This document shows positions 12,501 through 27,988 of a stretch of 64,000 bases of DNA, piece after piece. Position 1 is the stretch's first letter. Each line of letters opens with the position of its first letter. The position numbers and the translations under genes were made by a program. The notes under the pieces were generated by a model. The model worked only from the letters and a program-made list of their open reading frames with translations, did not search any database and was not told the origin of the DNA. The DNA is from Archilochus colubris (lineage: Eukaryota > Chordata > Aves > Apodiformes > Trochilidae). The stretch lies in contig CM041103.1 of NCBI GenBank assembly GCA_023079485.1, positions 11,156,503 through 11,220,502 on the forward strand, read 5' to 3'.

Positions 12501-15500
12501 GACACTCACTGCTCTGGATGCCTCTCCTGCAGCACTGACTGCCCAGAGATGACAACCAGGGAAATTATTCATTCCTCCCTCTTATGAATGCACAGTAAAC
12601 TTTGGGTGCACAGACCTAAACAACTCAAGCCACATTCCAGCCTATTGAGAAGCTTGTGGCTTTCCTGCACTGGTGCTGATACTGGGATGTTTGCACTACA
12701 GCCATGCCCAGGGCATTCATGGGAGCCCACAGCTGCTGGCACAGGCACTCAGAGGCCACTGAAATGCCTCATGCTTTGCATTTGGCACCCCAAGTTATCC
12801 ACACCACACTCTCCACATCTGGGAGCTGCATTTGAATGTGTTTGTAAACTTTCTATTTGGCCAATACCCTGGAAGCTCAGTCCTGAAACAAGCTGGCTGC
12901 GTGACCCTGAGCCAGCACGTGCAACTCAAACATCACAGAAATCGGGAGCAAAGACTAGGAGCTAAAGCAAAGTGCAAAGATCAGCACCAAGAAAAACATC
13001 ACCCATGTCAGGAAGAGCACGATTCTCAAATTTCAGGAGAAAAGAGTGGGATGAAGGAATCACATTTCAGACTGACACTGAGAATCAGTCGGTAATTCTC
13101 CAAGTATTTATTTCTGGCACCTAACCTAAGTTAAACCTAAAGTTTCAGAAAGCTACTGAGACAGTGAGAGCACGAGGCAGTGAGCAGCCCCACCAGCCTG
13201 GCTGCAGCAGGGCCAGCAGAACACCATGCTGGAGGACAGTGGCCCTGCTTCACAGGATTTTTCCCTTCTGGACGGGTCAAGCAGCTGGTGAGCAGCATGG
13301 CAACTATTTCTTCAGCTTGGGAAAGACTCTGACTGCTGTGCCTGCTGATCTATTTTCCCACCCAAAGAGGAAAGGTCTGTCACCCCTGTAGGTGCACCTA
13401 TGCTGAACTGTCAAGAAATGCCAGACACCCACTCGTCCCTGACACACCAAAGGGACATACAAAGGGGGAATGCAACAGAAAGCTTAACCAGCAAACGAGC
13501 ACGTGTGAGCTCCAGGGGCCACAACCAGACACCAACCCTTGGACAGCCTTGGTGCTGGGGGTGACAAACTGACCTGCTGCTAAAAAAGCAGCAGCCACCG
13601 TGCCAGTAGCCACACTTTGGGTTTTGTCTCCTGCACTCTGCTCAAGCACTGCCCCCTGGACAGGTCTACTGCTCAAATGCAAATTAAAAACAGTGAATGA
13701 ACTTCAGACCTTTGAGACTTGTAGAATTAACAACTAACACAACCAATAGAGCAGAGTGCAAGAAAGCAAAGCGAGCACTGGAAAGCTGCACCAGGAGAGG
13801 GGTGTGCTGCCAAGTTTAGTCATTTACAGATGGCAAACACAGGACTCTGCAACGCGATGCTGTTCTTACTGTGCATGAAGCAGCTCTGCATTTGCAGGTG
13901 GATTTATCCAGGTTCACGTTCCTGACCTACTTACTTCCACTTTTCAGCTGGAAAACTCAGGAGCAAGGCTGCTCAGGCAGAGCAGCAGGCTTCCAACAGG
14001 GAGCTTTCCCACTGGCAGAACTGCTCTGGAGATGGCCCTGTGCTCCCAGCCTCCACTGTGCTGCAGACCCTGTGTTATCACACTCCTTTCCTCTTCTTAA
14101 CCTTGTGGCAGTGATCAGATTTCTCTTGCACAATATTCCTCCAACTCTGAAGCCTGTTACAACTGCACATGAAAAACACCCGACTGCCAGCAATTCAGCC
14201 CTTTCCAAAACACCACTGAACCTCCAAGGTCAGGCGACAGACAGCCACAACAGATCCTGAGATTAGGAATCAGTCTTCTGACCTTGTTACTAACGCGGGG
14301 CCACGCTCGCCCCCGCAGCACCTCCCCACCAACACCTGCAGCCTCCGCTTTCTGAGCAGCAGACGTGTCCAGGAAGGAGGAGGATGGAGGGACTTAGCCA
14401 GAAATAGCAAATCTTTTGGGCAAGGCAAGGTTGAAAAAGCATTTTATGGAAGCTAGGAGCAGTGCTGAGCTTGCACGTGAGAGCAGCTTGTCCTAAAGCA
14501 GTGACAACTGCAGGAACAAAAATAATCCAAGAAACACTGCACAGAAGGGCTGTCCCTTGATCTAGTGCTAGACAATAAGTAATGTCACTCATCACTGCCT
14601 CCATCAGAAGGCATCACAGAAGCCCCAGCTGCACATATTTTTGTGAGTTTCTGTACTCAGGAGATAGAAAGGAGTCCAACAGTTCTGTCTGGCTTGGAAA
14701 GAAGTCTCTCTGAAGACCTCAGCCATCCCACGGGAAGGATTTTTCTACCTCCCTGCCTCCTTCAGCAATCAGTTTGGGCCCTGGGAGGCAGGGATTACAC
14801 AGCGTAACTTTTTAACCCAGTTGCTGGCACTCCGGCCCTGCCTCCCACTTGAGGCACGGGGGGCAGGAGGAGGGGGAGGCTTTCAGCCCCGCACTCCTGA
14901 ACTGGGTCCAGCCTGCTCCAGCACAAAACGCCAATGAACTTTGCTTTGGGTGGCAAACTTCAAAAACTTCACCTCGACACCATAAAAACAGGGGTAGGAG
15001 GAAGAGGCGGGTCACTCTCCTGGAGGGTACAAGTGCCCCCGGACGAAGGCCAGACACAAACCATGCTGCTTCTACTCTTTTTTCCTTGTACGTTTAAGAT
15101 CAGGAGAAAAACCTCTGAGGACCAGAGAACTTCTCAAAGATAGAACGCACCAAACGCTGAGCAGGGGCAGCCTGGCAGGGTCGGTGCCCCGAGCCCTGGG
15201 GATGGTTGGGATGTGGGGCTGCGCCTCGTCCCTGCCGTGAGCCACTCAGGCTCCAGGCAGCCAGCAAATAACTGGTTAAACCGTGTAATTTCCAGCCGAG
15301 GTCTCGATCAAGCCTCTGCCCTCCCCCGGGAAGCCCCAGCTCCTGCTGTCGAGTATTTCCCAACGTGCCAGTGGTTCCTGCAGCCCGAACTTCAGGAGAG
15401 TCCAAGCCCTCTCCCGCCTGCCCCAGCAGAGAGGCCGCGGCCGTACCGCCTCAGCGCCCCAGGGAGCTCCGTGGCCTGGGGCAGCCGCGGTAACCCCCGC

Positions 15501-16247
15501 CTGGCGATACCGGACCCACCGCACAACGAGGGCCGCCCCGCTCCCTCCCCCACCCCGCGGCCTCGCGGTGGTGCGGCCCGGTGAAGGTCACCTTCACGGG
15601 GCCCTGGGCTCCCTGCTCCCCGGGACGGGACGGGCTCCACACACCAGGGCCGGAACCCCGCCGCTTCCTCGGGCCCCGGCCCGGTCTCGCCGAGACGCAG
15701 ATGAGCAGCGGGAACCGCGCGTTCCGGCTCCGCTGCCAGCGACGGGGCCTCCGGCAACGGCAACGGCGGACGCGCCGGGGCTGCGCGGAGCCTCCCCGAG
15801 CCGCGGAGCGAGCGCCAGGCCCCGGCTGGGCTCCCCCGCGAGCAGCGGAGCCCCCCGGGCTGCAGAGGGGAGGCCGGGAACCGGGGCGCTACGGTGGGGC
15901 AGGCGGGACGGTCCCGGTCCGCTCCGGAGGAGCGAGCAGCCGGGAGTTGGGAGCAGCGTCCCGCTCCCCCAGCCCTCGCTCCGCCGGCCCCCCGCAACCT
16001 GCCCGGCGGGTTGCCGGGACAGGAGCAGCGGCTCCGGCAGCGCCGGGACGGGTACCCGGGCACCCCGGCCCCGCCAGGCCCCGCCGGGCCCTTTCTCTCC
16101 CGCCGGAGGCCCCGGCGTCTCCTTACCGGGGCGCTGCTGCTGCGTCTCCGCCGGCCTCCTGCCGCGCGGTGCCGGCTCCTGCTGCTCGCCGCCCTGCGCA
16201 GCGGCCGGCACGGCTGCCGGCGGCATCTCCTCCGCTTTGATCACCAT
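1..16247 (-). CDS. CLUH: CLUH, clustered mitochondria protein homolog (5' half, ten exons, partial)
   Basis: CLUH is a large cytosolic RNA-binding protein. In the known family it binds mRNAs of nuclear-encoded mitochondrial proteins and keeps mitochondria evenly distributed. Ten exons on the minus strand splice in one continuous frame to about 622 codons, roughly the N-terminal half of a protein of about 1,300 residues. In order, the protein shows a Pro/Gln-rich N-terminus (1-45), an acidic linker, the ubiquitin-like CLU-N region from [11 protein letters not shown] (about 75-175), a basic DSGKRKKKG stretch (about 212), the [17 protein letters not shown] segment (about 265), and the Clu domain with [15 protein letters not shown] and [18 protein letters not shown] (about 398-500). 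Splice phases agree at every junction. The TPR-containing C-terminal half lies left of base 1. Identification rests on very close agreement with my memory of vertebrate CLUH; confidence is high. Confidence 0.97.
1099..1191 (-). CDS. CLUH: CLUH coding exon 9
   Basis: This exon encodes [20 protein letters not shown] and [11 protein letters not shown], the start of the conserved Clu domain. It is 93 bases, phase 0 on both sides. The acceptor is GACTCTTTCAG and the donor TTCAAG|GTAATC. Confidence 0.95.
1607..1754 (-). CDS. CLUH: CLUH coding exon 8
   Basis: This exon encodes [40 protein letters not shown] and GYEEHIPGQ. The acceptor is TCCCAACCTAG and the donor GGACAG|GTACTG. It leads into the Clu domain. 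Confidence 0.95.
2598..2723 (-). CDS. CLUH: CLUH coding exon 7
   Basis: This exon encodes [35 protein letters not shown] and SALQKKR. The acceptor is TCCTCTTGCAG and the donor AAACG|GTAGCA. Its 126 bases run phase 2 to phase 2. Confidence 0.94.
3431..3585 (-). CDS. CLUH: CLUH coding exon 6
   Basis: This exon encodes [40 protein letters not shown] and [12 protein letters not shown], one of the most conserved CLUH blocks. The acceptor is TTTCTGTAG and the donor AACCA|GTGAGT. It ends in phase 2. Confidence 0.95.
4218..4345 (-). CDS. CLUH: CLUH coding exon 5
   Basis: This exon encodes [35 protein letters not shown] and QPQNRDWK. The lysine/arginine cluster near its start is typical of CLUH. The acceptor is TTCATTCCAG and the donor TGGAAG|GTAGAG. 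It runs from phase 1 to phase 0. Confidence 0.95.
4558..4701 (-). CDS. CLUH: CLUH coding exon 4
   Basis: This exon encodes [38 protein letters not shown] and [10 protein letters not shown]. It is 144 bases and runs phase 1 to phase 1. The acceptor is TTGCTCAACAG and the donor GGGAG|GTATGG. It covers the end of CLU-N and the conserved linker that follows. Confidence 0.95.
4863..5034 (-). CDS. CLUH: CLUH coding exon 3, followed by a GC donor
   Basis: This exon encodes [20 protein letters not shown], then [17 protein letters not shown] and SLLKVVE, the body of the CLU-N ubiquitin-like region. The acceptor is TGTCCTAAG. The donor reads GAAG|GCAAGT, so this intron begins with GC rather than GT. 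The only nearby GT would shift the frame, whereas the GC site restores the conserved [11 protein letters not shown] junction. Confidence 0.95.
5957..6153 (-). CDS. CLUH: CLUH coding exon 2
   Basis: The acceptor TTCCCGCCCAG opens [17 protein letters not shown]. The exon runs through a charged linker ([18 protein letters not shown]) into [19 protein letters not shown] and ends PFSLQ before GTACCAG. Its 197 bases run from phase 1 to phase 0. This is the start of the ubiquitin-like CLU-N fold. The internal Met in LALMNG could serve as a downstream start for a shorter isoform. Confidence 0.95.
6154..16126 (-). other. CLUH intron 1, about 10 kb
   Basis: This long intron separates the CpG-island first exon from the rest of CLUH. 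Apart from the open frame at 9,803-10,671 I see no coding exon, RNA gene or clear transposon. Short A runs occur at 7,907 and 9,541. The AT-rich stretch at 12,200-12,275 looks like ordinary intron sequence or a conserved non-coding element. Confidence 0.7.
9803..10671 (-). CDS. Unrecognised exon-like ORF inside CLUH intron 1 (possible alternative CLUH 5' exon)
   Basis: A 286-codon open frame starts at ATG 10,658 in an ideal Kozak context (ATCATGG). It encodes [17 protein letters not shown], with Gly2 and Cys9/Cys10 suggestive of N-myristoylation and palmitoylation, and then DERSPLLPK, an acidic-dileucine-like sorting motif. The middle is Ser/Pro-rich and probably disordered, and the frame ends in a run of eight lysines and LTLL. 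Upstream is a plausible acceptor with branch-point-like ACTAAC, a pyrimidine stretch and GAGCCAG. A possible donor CTTCTAG|GTGCTC would end it in phase 1, exactly what CLUH exon 2 needs. Without that splice the frame continues to a stop at 9,702. I do not recognise the protein. It could be an alternative CLUH N-terminus, a separate nested gene, or chance. Confidence 0.4.
16127..16247 (-). CDS. CLUH: CLUH coding exon 1
   Basis: The start codon at 16,247-16,245 opens [20 protein letters not shown], a Pro/Ala/Gln-rich, low-complexity N-terminus. The exon ends QQQRPG at the donor CCCCG|GTAAGG in phase 1, which matches the two bases needed by the next exon at 6,153. It lies inside a dense CpG island, as expected for a housekeeping gene. 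Some mammalian CLUH isoforms start later (MLLNGD type), so start usage may differ between promoters. Confidence 0.9.
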
Positions 16248-16750
16248 GGGCCGCGCCCGCCCGCCCGCCGCGAAGGACAGCGCCGCTGGGACACGTGGTG
16301 CGGCACCGCGCGCTGCTACGGAGTGCGGACGGGGCCAACCCCCGCCCGCCCGCTGCGCCTTAAAGGGGCCGCGCCCCGCCACCACCGCCCCGCAGGGACA
16401 GGGATGCGGGACGGCCCCGCAGCGGGGGGGGGGAGGAAGGAGGAGGGACAGCGGGCTGCCGGCTCTCGGCTCGGCTCGGCACTGGGCGGCGGCACGGCAC
16501 GGCCCAGCACGGCCTGGGGAGGGCCCGCAGGTCCCCGCTGAAGGTCACCGGCTGCCTGCGACCTTCCCGCAGGCCGCAAGGTCGCCGTGCGGGCGGGCCG
16601 GGGGGTGACAGCCGGGCCTGGGCGTGGGGTGTGGGGCGTAGGGAGGGGCGGCGGGGGCTGCCCGCACCCTCAGCGGAGCCGGGGAAGGCAGGGCGGGGAC
16701 CCACGGTCTGGCAGCATGGGGGAAGCCGGGTCGGGGGTTGGACCCCAGGA
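16248..16750 (-). promoter_or_regulatory. CLUH CpG-island promoter and 5' UTR
   Basis: The sequence upstream of the CLUH start codon is extremely GC- and CpG-rich, with several GC boxes on both strands. A CACGTG E-box lies at 16,292-16,297 and a TTTAAAGG-like element near 16,362. No convincing TATA box is placed. The island extends back over exon 1 to about 15,400. The exact transcription start cannot be read from sequence. Confidence 0.75.
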
Positions 16751-16825
16751 TGGAGGAGCGGACGCTGGGGAGGGGGGATGGAGGTCCCGGGGCAGGACAG
16801 CACAACCCGCTGCAGGTTTCAGTCT

Positions 16826-16833
16826 CTTTATTA
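16826..16833 (-). terminator. Poly(A) signal of a minus-strand transcript, probably CCDC92B
   Basis: On the minus strand the sequence reads CTTAATAAAGAG, a canonical AATAAA hexamer. It is followed downstream by GGGTTGTGCTGTCC, a GT-rich stretch like a cleavage-stimulating element. The nearest upstream minus-strand gene is CCDC92B, so this is the best candidate for its distal 3' end. An ATTAAA variant at about 18,700 could be a nearer alternative site. Confidence 0.55.
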
Positions 16834-17903
16834 AGAAAAAGGCATAGTACAACGACTCCTAAAGTACAGCTCCATACTCTAGTCGCTGGGTATGAGCACG
16901 TTTTGAAAAGCACTTGGTTAAAAAGCAAAGTCGGCGCTAACATCGTCCTGACTGGGGTGTCCTGTATAAAAGGAACATTCAGATAAAGCAGAGCAGTGTC
17001 AAACCCTTGGCATCTGTCCCCAGCACGGGGCGAAGGCTTTTGTTGTTCTCTGCTGAGATTCACAAACTCAGCCAAGGAGAATATTTTCGCTCCGATGCAA
17101 CCACAGCCGTCGTGGGACAAGGGGAGCTATACCCAGAGGTGCTTTCCCCCTGTCCTCCCTGCCAGAGCCTTCCCAGGGTCCCCAGGACAGCTCTGCCCAG
17201 GCAGAGGTGATGTGACCACCTGTTACAGCCTTGGCAAGGACTGGGGTGACAGCGACCTTCTGCGTGACCTTGAAACACCCCAGCGAATACAGATGGTGGC
17301 TCAGTGTCTTACCCTCCTCCCCTGGGGGAGAAAGGTTCTGGTTTTGCAAACATACAAAGATTTGAGGGATTCCTGTAGTCTTACAGTCTCATTCCTGCTC
17401 TAACTGTGGTGACAGGAAAGAGGATCTTTTTTAGAAGCCGAAAGATCAGCGAGATCTGTCAGAAAGAGGCAAGAAGCACCACTGCACCGCGTGGGGACCA
17501 CTCGTGCTTGTGTTGGGTGAACTTCCCACATGTGCAGCTTCACCGCCCTGGTCCTGCCCAAGGTGGGAGGGGAGGCAGGTGGAACGGGGGGATCTGATAC
17601 GGTGACAATGTTGTGTCACATTCTGTGCCTCCCCTGCCCACAGGCTGCAGCAGGGAGCGGGGACACCAGCACTGGCAGCGAGGACAGAGGCAGAAGCCAG
17701 GCCTTGGGGTGCAAAGGGCAGCTTTTAAACAGCTAGCAGATGGGGCTCCTTTATCTTGGTGCTTTTCTGGAGTGTGTCGTCCATTGGGAACCTCCCGGCT
17801 GCTGCACTCATTGATCCCAAGTTTCTCTTGCTCCCCCAGACCTGGCACACTAGCATTGCTGATCTTATCCACAGTGTGAGGCAACCTCTGGATGCCAGGC
17901 AGT

Positions 17904-18218
17904 TTCCTCTCCTCTCCTCTCCTCTCCTCTCCTCTCCTCTCCTCTCTCCCTCCCTCTCCTCTCCTCTCCTCCTCCCTCTCCCTCCTCCTCCTCTCCCTCC
18001 CCTCCTCTCCTCTCCTCTCCCTCTCCCTCTCCCTCTCCTCCCCTCCCTCCTCCCTCTCTCCCTCTCCTCCTCCTCTCCTCTCCCTCTCCTCTCCTCTCCC
18101 TCTCCCTCTCCTCTCCCTCTCCTCTCCCTCTCCTCTCCCTCTCCTCTCCTCTCCTCTCCTCTCCTCTCCTCTCCTCTCCTCTCCTCTCCTCTCCTCTCCT
18201 CTCCTCTCCTCTCCTCTC
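17904..18218. repeat. 315-bp pure pyrimidine tract, (CTCTC)n pentanucleotide based
   Basis: All 315 bases on the plus strand are C or T. The two ends are regular CCTCT pentamers and the middle is a degenerate mix of CTCCC and CTCCT units. On the CCDC92B sense strand this reads as a pure GA-rich purine tract. Such mirror-like tracts can form triplex (H-DNA) in vitro. The long open frames across it are artefacts of its low complexity. Confidence 0.95.
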
Positions 18219-18816
18219 ATGTTCTCCATACAACTTGGCAGCCAGACACCAGCAGAGCAGGAGGGTGACAAGAACAGACGTGCAGCGAGGCGGCTGCAGC
18301 GTCACTACAGCCAGACTGTCTCATCAGGCTGCTGAGAAGCAGGGGCTGGGGCTCCTGGGGAAGGGCAGGATGCCTGGCTTCACCAGGGCAGCAGCAGCCA
18401 GGCACAATGCTGCACACAAAGACCCCAAAATGTTCACTTAGGTCCCAAAAGTGGAAGTCCATCAGCATGCTTCTGATCTGCCTTCCTGGGGCCCTATGCC
18501 CACCTGCCTCTGCAGCAGGAGGGTGCTTTAAATAAAGCCTTGGGCAAATCTTGCCTCGGGTATTGCAGCCTCCTGAGGGGGCTTGGGGGAGCTGCTGTGC
18601 TATTCCAGCTCTCACTGTGACACCCTCACAGTGGGAAGAGGGGGCCACAGCCAGGAGCACTTAGATTAGCCCCAGCAAACACATTCAGAAAATATGGCTT
18701 TTTAATTAACAGGGTGAAGAGGGAGAACTTCCCAACCAGCCTGCCCAGGGTCCACCCACCACTTGCCCCATGCCTGCCACAAGTTGCACAATTTGAGACA
18801 TTACTTCCTCAGAGAG

Positions 18817-18819
<3 letters not shown>

Positions 18820-18866
<47 letters not shown>
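18820..18866. repeat. (AAT)n trinucleotide microsatellite
   Basis: About 15 uninterrupted AAT units lie within the probable CCDC92B 3' UTR, and would be ATT repeats in the transcript. Confidence 0.95.
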
Positions 18867-19376
18867 GTAATAACAGTGGAGGTTAGCAAACGAAACACAA
18901 AATTCATGAGGCTCTGCAGAGCTGCAAAAGGAGGGGGGAGTGCAGAGGAGGGGTGCCCATCTGTTTGTACACAGAAAGCTGGCAGCACATTGGGGGTTAA
19001 ACACACAGGACATTGTTTAACAACCGAGCATTATTGCTATGCATCCATTTCCAGCCGAACCATTAAGCTTTACTATCCAACATTAAACACCACGTGTTGT
19101 GCAGAGGTGTGGGTGGTTACACTCCTCCTGTGCCTGTCCTGTGCCCGGTGCAGTGGGAGCTGTGTGTGCCCAGAGGAACAAACACACCCACACATCCCTG
19201 TGACACCTGACAGGGTAAGGGCTGAGATACAGCATGAGACCAGGGGGCTGCAAGACCCCACAGGGCGCAGGATGGGAAGGGAAGGCGATTCCCAGGCTCC
19301 TGCAGCTCCCTGGGGACCACTGTGATCCATAGCAGCCTCCTAGGAGTTAAAAAAAAAAGGAATGCTTTCTCTGTGC

Positions 19377-19395
19377 TTTTTTTTTTTTTTTTTTT
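19377..19395. repeat. T19 homopolymer
   Basis: A 19-base T run on the plus strand (A-rich on the minus strand) is followed by three spaced TTTGAT repeats. It could be a relict poly(A) tail or a simple slippage product. Confidence 0.8.
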
Positions 19396-19512
19396 GATCA
19401 TTTTGATCACTTTGATTGTTTTATATAAATACAAAGATTAAAATAATTTATCTCAATGTAATTTCTATTACAATCATACAGTGTTTTCCCTTCAAAACAA
19501 GTGCATGTATGT

Positions 19513-19533
19513 GTATATATATATATATATATA
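19513..19533. repeat. (TA)n dinucleotide repeat
   Basis: About ten TA units flanked by GTGTATAT variants, in the AT-rich part of the probable 3' UTR. Confidence 0.9.
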
Positions 19534-21810
19534 AGTGTATATATAGTATCTCTAGAGCTTCCCTCCCCCCAAGAAAAGCAGCAGTGACTGAAGCAGGTAC
19601 AGCACACAGGAGCTGATCCTTCCAGCTCTGAGGGAGAAGTGCAGGGCTCACCCCAACCACTCATTTCCAAGCCCATTACATGGGCATGATGTGGGTGCTC
19701 CCTCCCCATCCCTTTGGGACCCCCTGCTGCAGGCAGCTCTTTAGGGTCTGCAGGCTCAGGGCCTGCCCCACTGCTCTGGGGGGCACCGGGAAGAGAGAGA
19801 AGCAACCAGGCATCTAGAAATGAGATCAGCTCCTCGAGCAAACTGCTAATTAGTGGTGGAGAGGGAAGGATCCTGCAGCTCAGACAGGGTTGCTTCATTT
19901 ACATACCAGGCACTAAAAATGACGATTGCTAGGAAGGTATTTACACAGAAGGAGGATCATACCTGTCCCTCCCATTTTCAGTGCTCAGTCATGAACACCA
20001 TGATCTTATCAAGGATTTTATAATAAAAATGCAACACACTCTTATCAGGATTGTCTAGGAAGGCGCAAGGAAAGCAGCTGTGCACACCACAGCTAAAGGG
20101 GCAGAGGGACAGTGCAGGGACAGGAGTTAGCCTTGTCCATGCCCCGGGCCAGGGGCTCTGCTGGGCTCTGTCTCCTGAGGCAGCAGCTCTGGACCTGTCA
20201 GGGGGAGCAAAAATTTCCCCTTCACACCTCTAAAGGGCTTCAGCCAAGGCAACAGCTCCCAGGGGATCTGCCCAGGCCCTTCTTTGCTGGGTTTCTTCCC
20301 CAACTCAGGGATGCTTTAGAGACCATCCAGGCCCCAGCCTTGGGGGAAGAAGGAGGCGTCTTGCTCTCCAAAGCCTGACTATTCACATCACAGCCAAAGA
20401 AAAGATACAAACACTGCTAATTTCTGTCCTGCTAATGTAGCTCATATGCTTAGGGTTTGGTTTTACCAACGAGCTAGCCTAGGGACTGTTGCTGAGAATC
20501 TCATAAAAGCATTTCAGTATAGTATATAAATATTGAACTACAAAAATAGACACCTCTGACTGCATGGGCACACTGCATGTGAGCTCGGGCAGGCTAAGCC
20601 CAGCTGGTCTATGAGGCTGATGTGTCTGAAAATGTCCCAAACTGAATTCAAAAGAAATGTGGTCTGATCATACCTGTGGCTTCCTTCTGCCTGTGCAGCT
20701 GTGGCAGGGCAGGGTGAAACCTCCCTGCCTGTCTGTTTCAGACCATCCAGGTGAGGGATGTATAAAGCCACTGGTTTCGTTTGGAGAGTGGGGAGAAGGC
20801 TGCATGCTGTACAGCAGCTGTGCTGGGAGGAACTGGGAGGCAGTGGGGAGGACTGGGAGGCCCACAGCGGCTTGGCCCTGGGGAACACAGCAAGGGACAC
20901 AGATGAAGCTGTGGAGGCTGAGTCTGGGGCTGGTCTGGCCCCAGCTTTCTGTGCATCGTGGTGGACCATCGCTCAGAACGAGCGCGGTCCCGACGGGACT
21001 GCTCAGTCGTCTGCGGGAAGCCCAGCGCCGGCGGTGGAGGTGGCCGAGAACCCAAATGCTGGTGCCAAGGAGACGTGCCCGGAGCGGGGACGAGCGGCAG
21101 CCCGGCTCCAGCAGCACCGGGGCACGGCTCTGAGGGAGCTGCCCGGGGTTATACGGCAGAGCTGGCACAGGCGGCTTCTTCCAAGTCCCGTGTGTAAATG
21201 TAACGGGGGAAATTCGTGCTGGGGACAGCCGAACTGCTGTGCAGGGGGCAGAGCCTGGAGCCGGGGCCGCGCTGGCATGGCTGCACCGTCCCCGTGGACG
21301 AGGGGGATCCTCCTATTCCCACGGCACTAACAGCTAACCCGGAGGGCCTTTCCGGTGATGCGTGGGGTCCTGCAGCCCAGCCCTGGTGCAGGCGGTGCCA
21401 AGGCTGGAGGTCATTTGGTTGTGCCGAGCCCTGAGCCACACAGCCCCCCGCGGGCTGCTGCACGCTCACCCGGCACATCAGCCGGGGCTGCTCCAAGGGC
21501 AGCGGGGAGATCTTTACGTCGCAGAAACAATGAATTTCATTCTTTCTCTCTCTCTTTCCTTGGAAGCTCAGGACAGGAGCTCGGCCGGTTCCCCCCCGCA
21601 TCCTGGCTTGCCTGCCTGCCCCGCGGCACCCCCGGCTCAGGCCCTTCGGGCAAGGGGGACCCTCCCCGGCTGCCTGCGGGCGGGAGCTGAGAGCAAGGGC
21701 ATCGCTTTCCGCTTCCCCTTCCCCTCCGAGGGGACGGGGGAAAGCAACCTCGGCCGGCGCCCACCCCAGTGCCGCCGGGCTCAGGTCAAGCCGAGCTGCC
21801 TCCTCACCGG

Positions 21811-27988
<6,178 letters not shown>

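Larger units (their letters stand above)
16818..21810 (-). other. Probable long 3' UTR of CCDC92B
   Basis: No coding exon is visible between the CCDC92B stop codon and the poly(A) signal at 16.83 kb. The stretch is AT-rich in blocks typical of 3' UTRs (18,700-18,900; 19,370-19,550; 19,990-20,050; 20,390-20,560). It contains a long pyrimidine tract, an (AAT)n run, a T19 run and a (TA)n run. Assignment to one continuous 3' UTR is an inference; part could be plain intergenic DNA. Confidence 0.45.

Noticed and set aside
15568..16608. Long open frames on the plus strand across the CLUH CpG island (up to 346 codons)
   Set aside because: They run antisense to CLUH exon 1 and its promoter. Very high GC removes stop codons by chance. 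The translation is Pro/Ala/Arg/Gly filler with no family likeness.
17540..18335. Open frames of 146-243 codons across the pyrimidine tract
   Set aside because: They are pure repeats (Leu/Ser/Pro or Arg/Glu/Gly) created by a stop-free low-complexity tract.
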